A stretch of 25,861 nucleotides of DNA. Origin: a virus. Both the position numbers and the translations under genes were made by a program. The DNA lies in IMG/VR virus record IMGVR_UViG_3300042868_006287, positions 1-25,861 of that record; one strand, written 5' to 3'. Under the pieces are notes generated by a model. That model was not told the DNA's origin and did no database searches. It saw only the letters and a list, made by a program, of their open reading frames with translations. This document shows, piece after piece, positions 7,101 through 13,896 of the stretch. Positions within the stretch are counted from its first letter, which is position 1. Each line of letters starts with the position of its first letter.

Positions 7101-7668
7101 GATCATCATCCGACATGTTTTCTTCTACTGCCTGAACCAATGTCTCGTGAGCCGCGCCAAACGCAGCGTCCATTGTGAACGCCTGCTTAGGATTCTTTTT
7201 AACAAAGTCCAGCGTTTCATTTGCAATTTGTTTGAAAACGCCTGCGCTAGGCGCTGCAATAGGAGCAATGGCTCGGCCGCGTGCAATAAAAGACAATACG
7301 CCTGTAGGCAACAAACCACCACCAATGCCTTCAGCAATAGCTCGTGCATAACGCTCTTGCTCATTGCGCGGCGCTGTCTCGCCCCGATTAAACAGCTTTG
7401 TCAAGGTCATGACGTTTTTATCGTCCATACCCAAGCCTTTGCCAATCCCTTTGACTGCCAAGTCAGGTAATGCAAACAGACCGGCACTTAGGCCCCAAGA
7501 AGCCTGTTTTATTAAACCCGAAACAGGGTCGTCAACTGCTTGGTCAGGGCCCTTGGTCCTCGGGCCGCGTGCAGCAGGAGCGCCCTCCGCCCCACCTGCT
7601 GGACCCTTGGTATTGCCAAAGAGATCAAACGGGCGTCCTTGCGAGTCTTCAATAATGTACGAGGCCAT
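4195..7668 (-). CDS. Very large putative internal virion / ejection protein A (1157 aa)
   Basis: This is the largest gene in the window. Its N-terminal 40 residues are Gly/Pro/Ala-rich. Three hydrophobic or amphipathic stretches follow: around residues 51-75 (GLIKQASWGLSAGLFALPDL), 115-145, and 198-218 (FMPTAALIGAPLAISALSPT). The middle 700 residues are mostly helical and charged, with many coiled-coil-like segments. The last 110 residues are Pro/Ala/Gln-rich (ending NQRQQPVAPPQ). I recognise no enzyme motif, and in particular no transglycosylase or peptidase signature. Size, composition and position downstream of the nozzle-like gene fit the large internal proteins that podoviruses eject to form a channel for DNA delivery. 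This role is inferred. AGGA six bases before ATG 7668 gives a clear start, and the upstream stop is at 7669. Confidence 0.75.
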   Translation of the reverse strand: MASYIIEDSQGRPFDLFGNTKGPAGGAEGAPAARGPRTKGPDQAVDDPVSGLIKQASWGLSAGLFALPDLAVKGIGKGLGMDDKNVMTLTKLFNRGETAPRNEQERYARAIAEGIGGGLLPTGVLSFIARGRAIAPIAAPSAGVFKQIANETLDFVKKNPKQAFTMDAAFGAAHETLVQAVEENMSDDDPERKQFFKDFMPTAALIGAPLAISALSPTAIAYRFGKSKMGDLNASLGTLEKDAIKDLPGGYKLPVISIAPKIFAARAKEKLVQNLGAAADSPEGMAALAKMDEIFNDYPQLAAAGFKPNIVEQTMDPMLMDRAEKAISSLPAGSEAQKLLMAQRATNDAAFASLYDNLTPQANMELQAALSQVQQQRQQLFDSLAANRTDVTQDELTRLSMFYGPLNPDKLNGELRGMLQAQTELDVNMRKNIMRKMGLSQGVDQNGLPLPVRDEKGKSLLTASNIEQPAVDLLGYYDTLLKGRTTMATEMRRFITGSEPLNTLRKNVTDKIKARDAMEAKMNEELLVDKYMDALQGTKLAAKMSGPLAKDFAAQDNKTIQDVLKNLRLILKPNPTEKELGDIKALGRSAQYNPDTGDVRLSMGKDDTLTMNVKSIAEDAKRIANAETAVDINIPEAIDYLEAAARFRNQALDKYNSVLAGSRQTRVVDADQYLALGNKVYDDFEKMILNNVPRLKQERDAMKTVLDDYRSVYEQRLPLLLGRRSNEGGATRYSVPNEQVLSVAFKSAEDVRTLSALIGNNPIGLNLLEKGTLNWLQSKNIFDKDGLISPKKINDVLQKNQNIVSVLPKQVQDTLRNEADTAVNVSRRLAEIKQQEVIAQDVEFDNFLTKVLRPGTDNEIVLKQALSSPIEMSKLVSAVKGDPDKLAALRRAVFDISKEGSLTGGSLKKFMEITDKSLKVLFDEKHLKDLNALADIQARNAALAKVTGVAPKFESANQVFQRLLGVSIPGLMTYGRDVAGGRISPQGAGISLSVRLLSSMEEDLQNKMMVRALTDPKVAEALSNAKTADQGKLLLREVQSLGYLSRALMADIGVTSSQLAMGDRESPVQGMQTSPIGASSAAAPSAAAPRPETAAALLKKMPPAPQTRGLPSTMSPRFAPPPPATAPAAPGMYQMLFPDDPISKMLNQRQQPVAPPQ

Positions 7669-10080
7669 TTATTGTCCTACGGGCTTGAAAAGATTTTGTA
7701 CAGGAGTAGATCTTACTATTCCATCAGGGTTACGTACATAAACTGAAGCCTTAGGGTCATCAACTGCGCCAAAATTAATACGCAAATAATTTAGCATCTG
7801 TTGTTGTCCTGCATCATCTTTAGGTATCACAAATGGATCATTCTTTGTTCCCGTAGGAGGTGTGGTCACCACGATGTTGCGCGTACCGATGCCTAGTTGC
7901 GAAGCAAGCATGGCATATTCATTGAGATAACCGGTTTTTATTGTTCCAAAAACTTTTGCGGCAAGTTCTGGGTTTTTTAACAAATCCGCTGGGTCCTTGA
8001 TAGCTTTAGCATTTTCACGTGCCCATTTTTCACCTTGCACAGAAAGTTTTCCGCCCACTTCTGCGTTGCCTCGGGTAATGTCACTAAACACATTATTAAG
8101 AACAGCAATGGTGGCTGCTTGGTTCACGTCTGGTCGCAAGATAAAATTAGGCACCAACGGAACAACAACATTGTTTGCAAGATTATTTACAAACGTTCCC
8201 GGACTAAATGCATTAGTCACTTGGCTTAGGCCTGTGTCTACTTTTGCAATTAGACCCGTAAGCACATTCATTTTCTCTTGTATTTCTTCGCGCTTCTTTA
8301 ACGATTGCACAGTAACCGTTGTAGCTTTTCCTAAATCTTTGGCAAAAGGATTGGTAGAGGTGAAGTTATTGACCAAAATAGGGTTTTCAGCAATTTCTTT
8401 GTAATCATCAGAGTTTGAATCAATAAAAAAGCCTTTGTAATTTCCTGCTTTATCTTTTCCAATACGACCGCCTGCCCCGGCATTTTCGTAAATAACGCCG
8501 CCTTGTTTTGCTTTCTCTAATTCCATTTTCATGGTGTAGTCAAGAATTACTTTCTGTCTTGCGGCAGCAGCAGCATCTTCAGAACTCACGTCGCTAATGG
8601 CTTGCTGCAAAGACGCACTCTTAGTCTTCAGTGCCAACTCACGCTCTTGTGCAGCAATTGCTGCAATACCGCGAGGAACACCGGAAAACGCGTCAGCAAC
8701 CGCCATGGCAAACGTAGGCTTGGCCGTGCTGGCCAGTTTTAAGCCTGCTTCAGACAGCAGAAGTAGTGCATTAATCTTGGCAGCCTCTTTGTCACTGCCC
8801 AACAACTCTTCAAACAAGGGTCCATATTCCGCTTGGCCTTTTCTAATACGATCCACCTTAGACAAGGGTTTACCCTTGGCTTCGCGCTCATCAAAAAGTT
8901 TTAATTTTTGATTAATAAAAGAACCCAATGGATCAGTATCAACTTTTTCAGCCGCGGCTAATTGACGCTCGTCAATCGCCGCTTGCTCTGCCGCTGTTGT
9001 TGCTGCGACTATTGGAAGAGCCGCGGGCCGTGGTCCTTCAGTAATCGTAACTAAATCAGGACGCGTGGTTGTAAACGGCTTATCAAGGCTCATTGACAAA
9101 ATAGGGGGCTTATTCAACACGCTGTTTGCAACCCGGTCCTCAATGGTATCCCTTGGAATTTGAGACGCCATATCAGTGCCCGGGGCGCTTGGGCTGCTTT
9201 GGCCACCTTTAGGCGAATTTGCCACCCCTAACACACCCGCACCAGCGGCTGCCATTGAGGCTAATCGTGGATACTGATCAATAAGTCTTGCAGTGCCCTG
9301 CATAAGTCCTTGTGTAAAGGTAGGCGCAGTTAATAACTCTCCTCCTGTAACAACAGTCTTACCCGGGCCAACTAATGTCTGGCCAAAATTACCATATGGA
9401 ATTGTTGTAGGTGCAGTGCTGCTTAAAACAGGCTGTGAAATGCCTTGGGGCTGCATAAGCATACGACCAAGCGCAACGTTAGCTGCGGAGCCGTACTGGC
9501 CCAACTTATCACCCACCATTTGCGCACCGCGCACAATACCGCCAAAAGCGTAGCCTTGAGGGGCTTCAGCCCCCGGGGAAAAAGGGGGTGCACTCTCCAT
9601 ACCCGCAGGCATGGGAATACCACCCTGAGGCATGGCCGGAGCAGGTTGAGGAGCGCCCATCTGATCAGGTGGGGGCATCCCTGCATCAAGCGGAGGCATA
9701 CCTCCGCCGGGTGGCATTTCTGCACCGGGAGGCATCATGTTTTGGCCCTGAGGCAACCCACCGATACCCTGCTGAGGAGCACCCAACTGTGGTTGCAGCA
9801 TGGCCAGCACCTCCGGAGGCGTTTCCATGGCAGCTTCTTCACCCACCATCTGCGCCAGTTCCTGATACCGTGCGTCCACAGAACGCATGTCTCCACGCAA
9901 CGTGTTCATCAAGATTTCAGGGTTCTGAGGTGTGCGCGCCATCGGAGGCATCTCTTTCAGATCCTCTTCTTCGCCTTCCATCTCTTCCATGTCAAAACCC
10001 GCCATGATGCCCGAGCTTTGCGCTTTTTTAGACAGCGGCATTGCGAACATAGCACGCTTGAGAATTTCTTCTTTCATCAT
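7669..10080 (-). CDS. Large putative internal virion protein B (803 aa)
   Basis: The N-terminal 90 residues are acidic and helical (GFDMEEMEGEEEDLKEMPPM). Residues of about 95 to 175 form a Met/Pro/Gly/Gln-rich linker with repeated PPG/MPP units. Next comes QGYAFGGIVRGAQMVGDKLG, a short motif also seen in other proteins here. Beyond about residue 370 the chain is a mix of helices and beta segments, ending in a small C-terminal domain (VRNPDGIVRSTPVQNLFKPV). No enzymatic motif is visible. Located between other very large low-complexity proteins, it is probably another internal or injected virion protein. Two ATGs are adjacent at 10080 and 10077; AAGGA (in the upstream stop codon TAAGGA) is spaced better for 10077. 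The 3' end (TAA) abuts the next ATG directly. Confidence 0.75.
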   Translation of the reverse strand: MMKEEILKRAMFAMPLSKKAQSSGIMAGFDMEEMEGEEEDLKEMPPMARTPQNPEILMNTLRGDMRSVDARYQELAQMVGEEAAMETPPEVLAMLQPQLGAPQQGIGGLPQGQNMMPPGAEMPPGGGMPPLDAGMPPPDQMGAPQPAPAMPQGGIPMPAGMESAPPFSPGAEAPQGYAFGGIVRGAQMVGDKLGQYGSAANVALGRMLMQPQGISQPVLSSTAPTTIPYGNFGQTLVGPGKTVVTGGELLTAPTFTQGLMQGTARLIDQYPRLASMAAAGAGVLGVANSPKGGQSSPSAPGTDMASQIPRDTIEDRVANSVLNKPPILSMSLDKPFTTTRPDLVTITEGPRPAALPIVAATTAAEQAAIDERQLAAAEKVDTDPLGSFINQKLKLFDEREAKGKPLSKVDRIRKGQAEYGPLFEELLGSDKEAAKINALLLLSEAGLKLASTAKPTFAMAVADAFSGVPRGIAAIAAQERELALKTKSASLQQAISDVSSEDAAAAARQKVILDYTMKMELEKAKQGGVIYENAGAGGRIGKDKAGNYKGFFIDSNSDDYKEIAENPILVNNFTSTNPFAKDLGKATTVTVQSLKKREEIQEKMNVLTGLIAKVDTGLSQVTNAFSPGTFVNNLANNVVVPLVPNFILRPDVNQAATIAVLNNVFSDITRGNAEVGGKLSVQGEKWARENAKAIKDPADLLKNPELAAKVFGTIKTGYLNEYAMLASQLGIGTRNIVVTTPPTGTKNDPFVIPKDDAGQQQMLNYLRINFGAVDDPKASVYVRNPDGIVRSTPVQNLFKPVGQ

Positions 10081-10086
10081 TAGTCC

Positions 10087-11526
10087 TTAGAAAATACCTG
10101 CTCGAGATCCCGCTGCCGCCGCGCTCAGGCCTGCAATGCCGAGGCCTGCAACTTGTTGGAATGGACTTGGGGTAGGCTTTGACATCTCAATGCTCGACAT
10201 CTGCGAGGACGGAGCACCCTTGTAGATGTCAGAAAGAAAGGCCTGCTGCTGATAGGGCTGCATTCTTTGCTGCAAGATGTTTTGACGATCCGCATCCAAC
10301 TTGCTCTGCTCTTGACGCTGCTGTGTTGAACCCAAGTTGTACAGGAAATTCACATCCTGCTGGCCCTGCGCTTGAGCTTGTTGGCCCAATGCTGCCTGTT
10401 GCATGCCAAGGTTACCCTGCTGTGTGCCCAGCGAACCGAGGCCCTGTGCCATCTGCGCGCCCACGCCAAACTGCTGCCCTGCCAAGTTACCAATGCCTTG
10501 ACCCAAAGACTGCAGTTGTTGGCCTTGCTGGCCCAATATACTGGCTTGCTGGCTACCAATGTTACCGTACATGCCCGACAACCCTGCCAGTTGGTTCGAC
10601 AAATTGCCCTGCATTCCAGCCGCGCCTTGGCCCAATTGAGCCTGTTGCAAAGCTTGCTGACCATACAAGCCGCCAATGCCTTGCAAACCTTGAGCCGCCT
10701 GCAATTGACGGCCTTGCTGCTGTTCAAACGCTTGTTGCGCCTGTATGGCTGCTTGGTTATATCCTTGGGACAGGCCTCCAACAATCGCTGCGTTTCTTTG
10801 TGCCGACAGCCCGCGATCTAATTCTGCGCGTTGGATGCCCTCTCGGCTTCCGCCAAAAGCACCAGACTTCACTGCTTGCGCTTGAAGGCCTTCACGAGAA
10901 ATGTCTCCCTGCCGATTAATCTGACGGATTGATTCGTCGATAACCTGTTGCTGATAGGGATTCATGAACTGCTGTGCAGCGCCCGGGGTGTATCCCTGTG
11001 CACCACCGTAAAGCGCGCCAACTGCTTGGCCAAGTGTGGACGAAGACTGTCCCATGTTGGCCTGCGCAAACTGGTTGGCCATGTTCTGCGCATCCATGAT
11101 GCCCTGAGCCCCCTGACCAATCAGACCTATTCCTGAGCCTGCAGTGTTTGCGGCATTAGCAAGTTGTCCAATCGGAACATTCGCCTGATTCAAAGCGGCC
11201 TGTGCTGCGCCAAACTGGTTGCGGGTATCTGCTCCGCGTAAAGTGTCCGCCGCTTCACCTAAAGTAGCAGAGCCTCCAAGAACATTCTGCTGCGCACCTT
11301 GTAAGAAGGGCTGATATGCCCCAATGCCTCGCTGCCCTGCCAGCATGGCATCAGTCTGCGCTTGATTAAAACCCGCAACTTGGAAGTCTGGATTAAGAAA
11401 TATATTGTTTGCGGCATTTGCATTGGCAGCATCTACCTGCGCCTTGGATGAGCGCATCAACGCTATTTTTTGCGCCTCAATCTCCGGGGCTTCCCGGACT
11501 ATTTGTTCTTGGTATTCGGTTGCCAT
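10087..11526 (-). CDS. Gln/Gly/Ala-rich putative internal virion protein C (479 aa)
   Basis: The N-terminus (MATEYQEQIVREAPEIEAQK) is helical. The rest is dominated by Gln, Gly, Ala and Leu in loosely repeated segments such as GQQGQQLQSLGQGIGNLAGQ and GTQQGNLGMQQAALGQQAQ, giving a long amphipathic helix or fibrous structure. The C-terminus ends in a hydrophobic Gly/Ala stretch (VAGLGIAGLSAAAAGSRAGI), which could insert into or touch a membrane. Similar Gln/Ala-rich proteins in environmental phages lie in the same position and are usually unannotated. I infer a structural or ejected protein. The upstream gene ends at 11530, three bases before this start, and only a weak GGGG ribosome site precedes the ATG, so expression may depend on coupling. 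Confidence 0.75.
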   Translation of the reverse strand: MATEYQEQIVREAPEIEAQKIALMRSSKAQVDAANANAANNIFLNPDFQVAGFNQAQTDAMLAGQRGIGAYQPFLQGAQQNVLGGSATLGEAADTLRGADTRNQFGAAQAALNQANVPIGQLANAANTAGSGIGLIGQGAQGIMDAQNMANQFAQANMGQSSSTLGQAVGALYGGAQGYTPGAAQQFMNPYQQQVIDESIRQINRQGDISREGLQAQAVKSGAFGGSREGIQRAELDRGLSAQRNAAIVGGLSQGYNQAAIQAQQAFEQQQGRQLQAAQGLQGIGGLYGQQALQQAQLGQGAAGMQGNLSNQLAGLSGMYGNIGSQQASILGQQGQQLQSLGQGIGNLAGQQFGVGAQMAQGLGSLGTQQGNLGMQQAALGQQAQAQGQQDVNFLYNLGSTQQRQEQSKLDADRQNILQQRMQPYQQQAFLSDIYKGAPSSQMSSIEMSKPTPSPFQQVAGLGIAGLSAAAAGSRAGIF

Positions 11527-11529
11527 AAA

Positions 11530-13587
11530 TTAACCCCGTTCTGAGTTTTTCTCAAGCTGGTGCATCAGCTTGTACATTTTCTTTGCACCCTCACGACGAC
11601 TGCCTTTGCCCGCGCCGCGGACCGCGGCAGCAGTCATGACAAACTCCCCGTCAGAAAGCATGGCAGGGATTGAATCGGACTTCGCGGTCCCCGGGCCGCT
11701 GATCTGGCCAGTACGTCGAGGATACCCGCCCGCGGCCAAACCTGCAATACCGCCTTGGGCCGCATATCGAATCGGGAATTGCGGAGGAGCCAAAGAGGGG
11801 TACATGCTCTGGTTGTTGTACGGCTGATAAATACCCCCTGCACGGTTGGTCAGCGAATTAGGGGGAGGCGTGTACATGGAGGACATGCCCTGAAAGGGGC
11901 CACTTGGTTGTGCCGAGGAGACAAAGGGCATGTTGGAACTGTTTGCATACCCGGGGGATACGTAAGCAGGAAATGGCGTGCTTTGGTCAGAAACAGGCTC
12001 TCCCCGCTCGTTGTACACAACACCGGGCATATTTTGCAAATAGTTCAGGCGTTCAGTACCGTCTCGGCGCATGCGTTCGTCAGCAGAAAGCCGGTTTGAT
12101 TCGGAAACAGGGCCCGATTGCACAGGCTTTTCTGTAAATCCGCCAGCTAGTGCGGTTGCGCCGAGGCCCAACGCAGTGGCAGGACCATAAGTAGACAGAA
12201 TTCCCGGCAACGCTGTTTGATATGCTTTACCTATTATAGAATTTGCAGGCTGGGCCGCTACTTCTGCAGCCGACATTCCAAACCGTTCGCCTACTTTAGC
12301 TAGTGCTTCATTTGCCCCTGCTTCTTGAATAGCCGAGGGGGAGAAATTATTTTTTACAAAACCCGTAGCAGAATCAAACATGCTCTTAGCGGAGTCCAGC
12401 GTACTGGACAGTGGGCCTGTTCCAGCAGAGGCTACATTAGTTGAAGCAGAGGGGTACTTGTAATCTGCCGGAAGATCAAGCATATTAGGCGCAGGCGGCT
12501 GAGCAGCGGAAGCAGAGGGGAACTCGTAGTTTGCCGGAAGATCAAGCATATTAACAGGCGGCTGATTAGCGGAAGGCAACGGCGCAGACGCAGAGCCTCC
12601 CGTTATCGCTGTGGGCGTGCCTGTGGGAGTAGGTGCAAAAACTTTGTTGTATTGCCCTTTAAGCGCCTCCATTGCTGTTGGATTTACGCCGTCAACAGGG
12701 GCTTGTCCCGTCAGGGAAAACTTGGGGCTTATAGCGGACCCTACGCCTTGAATTGCTCCTGCAGTAGCTGCGCCTACTACGCCCTGTTTAATCGCGGTTT
12801 TTAACCCATCCCCAGCCAAAAGAGAAGAACCGGCGCTTGCTGTAAAACCAGTGATGGCGGCTGCAGTAATTGTTCCGGCAGTCGCTCCAAAGAACGCTAC
12901 GGCTGCAGGGCCTAAAAAGAATCCTACGGCCAATCCGGTCACCAATCGGCCTACGGTGCTGCTGGCAAACTTCTTGATAGCCTTACCAAGGCTCTTAAAC
13001 GCCTTCTTCAAGAAAAACTCAGGCAAGCCCGTAACAGGATTGGTAGTGCCCGAGCCACCACGACGGCGCAACATGCGCGCCTCTGCAGGCGTGATGTGCG
13101 CCAGCATCGTGTCACCATTGCGGCCATAACTGGCAATTGCTTTGGCAATAGGCTTAAGCTCCGCAATACCGCCTTGGGCAAACGCCTGAACACCAGCAGG
13201 CTCTGCAATTAACTGATCCACGGCCATGTTCATGGCAGCAAAGAACTGAGGGTCAAACTGCTCGGGCAGCAACTCTTCTGGCGCACCCATCTCTAAATAC
13301 TTTGCACGGACCGCGGCATACTCCTCTGGGTTGGCCAGAATCTCATCAACCATGTTATTGAGCATCTCCAGATCTTCTGGAGACAAATCAATCTGACTCA
13401 AGTCATCCATAAATTGGGCCGTGGCCCGCGGATCGATCTGCGAGGCACCCGCCAACATCTCATCACCAAATTGTTTAGGTGACACCGTCTGACGCATCTG
13501 GTCATAAACGGCCATCGTATTAGGATCGGCAAAAGGATTTGCGCCTTGCTCGGGCATTTCCATTGCGGTTTGGGGTGCTGTGGCCAT
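11530..13587 (-). CDS. Large putative internal virion / ejection protein D with hydrophobic core (685 aa)
   Basis: Residues 1 to 130 are acidic and helical. The segment near 137-145 reads VQAFAQGGIAELKPIAKAIA. A basic helix (LKKAFKSLGKAIKKFASSTV) leads into a long hydrophobic Ala/Gly stretch at about 217-265 (VGFFLGPAAVAFFGATAGTI), which looks able to cross or insert into a membrane. A Pro/Ser/Ala-rich middle carries a 22-residue direct repeat (NMLDLPAxYxxPSAS, DNA 12445-12553). The C-terminus contains AQGGIAGLAAGGYPRRTGQI followed by SDSIPAMLSDGEFVMTAAAV, a segment I recognise from many phage tail, neck and tape-measure-type proteins. Basic helix plus hydrophobic core fits a membrane-penetrating ejection protein. 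AAGGA sits six bases before ATG 13587. Confidence 0.78.
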   Translation of the reverse strand: MATAPQTAMEMPEQGANPFADPNTMAVYDQMRQTVSPKQFGDEMLAGASQIDPRATAQFMDDLSQIDLSPEDLEMLNNMVDEILANPEEYAAVRAKYLEMGAPEELLPEQFDPQFFAAMNMAVDQLIAEPAGVQAFAQGGIAELKPIAKAIASYGRNGDTMLAHITPAEARMLRRRGGSGTTNPVTGLPEFFLKKAFKSLGKAIKKFASSTVGRLVTGLAVGFFLGPAAVAFFGATAGTITAAAITGFTASAGSSLLAGDGLKTAIKQGVVGAATAGAIQGVGSAISPKFSLTGQAPVDGVNPTAMEALKGQYNKVFAPTPTGTPTAITGGSASAPLPSANQPPVNMLDLPANYEFPSASAAQPPAPNMLDLPADYKYPSASTNVASAGTGPLSSTLDSAKSMFDSATGFVKNNFSPSAIQEAGANEALAKVGERFGMSAAEVAAQPANSIIGKAYQTALPGILSTYGPATALGLGATALAGGFTEKPVQSGPVSESNRLSADERMRRDGTERLNYLQNMPGVVYNERGEPVSDQSTPFPAYVSPGYANSSNMPFVSSAQPSGPFQGMSSMYTPPPNSLTNRAGGIYQPYNNQSMYPSLAPPQFPIRYAAQGGIAGLAAGGYPRRTGQISGPGTAKSDSIPAMLSDGEFVMTAAAVRGAGKGSRREGAKKMYKLMHQLEKNSERG
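12445..12553 (-). repeat. 66-bp-period direct repeat inside the 685-residue protein gene
   Basis: Two 43-base copies at 12445-12487 and 12511-12553 differ at only four bases. They encode NMLDLPANYEFPSAS and NMLDLPADYKYPSAS, with a Gln/Pro/Ala linker between. The offset is 66 bases, or 22 codons, so the reading frame is kept. The similarity points to a fairly recent internal duplication. Confidence 0.85.
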
Positions 13588-13623
13588 GTTAGTTCCTTGA
13601 AAAAGGTATTTTGTTCAATTGTA

Positions 13624-13896
13624 TTACGTAGACGTCTTTATGCGAAGCATTTGACTAGTATCTTGCACACCATCTTGTGTGTCGCGGTACACATCACCTA
13701 AGCGTAAAGTAGGCAAGTCGGCATCGGTAGGCAACGTGTTAAGGTTTAAATTTAACGTTGCGCCGCCCATGTCCCCCGGATTATTAAGCTGCGCAAAAAA
13801 CAAACGCAAGATATTGTTTAACTGCTCTTGATAACGGCGCTCATACTCCTCAGGGGCCAAAGGCAGGTTAGGAGGACGGACATTAAGTTCAGCCAC
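13624..13896 (-). CDS. Small conserved phage protein of unknown function (90 aa)
   Basis: This 90-residue product begins MAELNVRPPNLPLAPEEYER. A helical stretch, YQEQLNNILRLFFAQLNN, follows and resembles a coiled coil or capsid-associated helix. The C-terminal half is polar and ends in Thr-Ser-Thr. The pattern (proline-rich start, EEY, a helix containing LNNILRLFFxQL) is familiar from phage virion operons, but I know no function. It is directly downstream of the nozzle-like gene: its ATG at 13896 is one base from that gene's stop, and a GG-rich sequence serves as ribosome site. It probably belongs to the tail or internal virion assembly, by position only. Confidence 0.8.
   Translation of the reverse strand: MAELNVRPPNLPLAPEEYERRYQEQLNNILRLFFAQLNNPGDMGGATLNLNLNTLPTDADLPTLRLGDVYRDTQDGVQDTSQMLRIKTST

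Noticed and set aside
9445-10083. 212-residue plus-strand frame rich in His/Arg
   Set aside because: Antisense to the Pro/Met/Gly-rich linker of the 803-residue protein; composition is that of a shadow frame.
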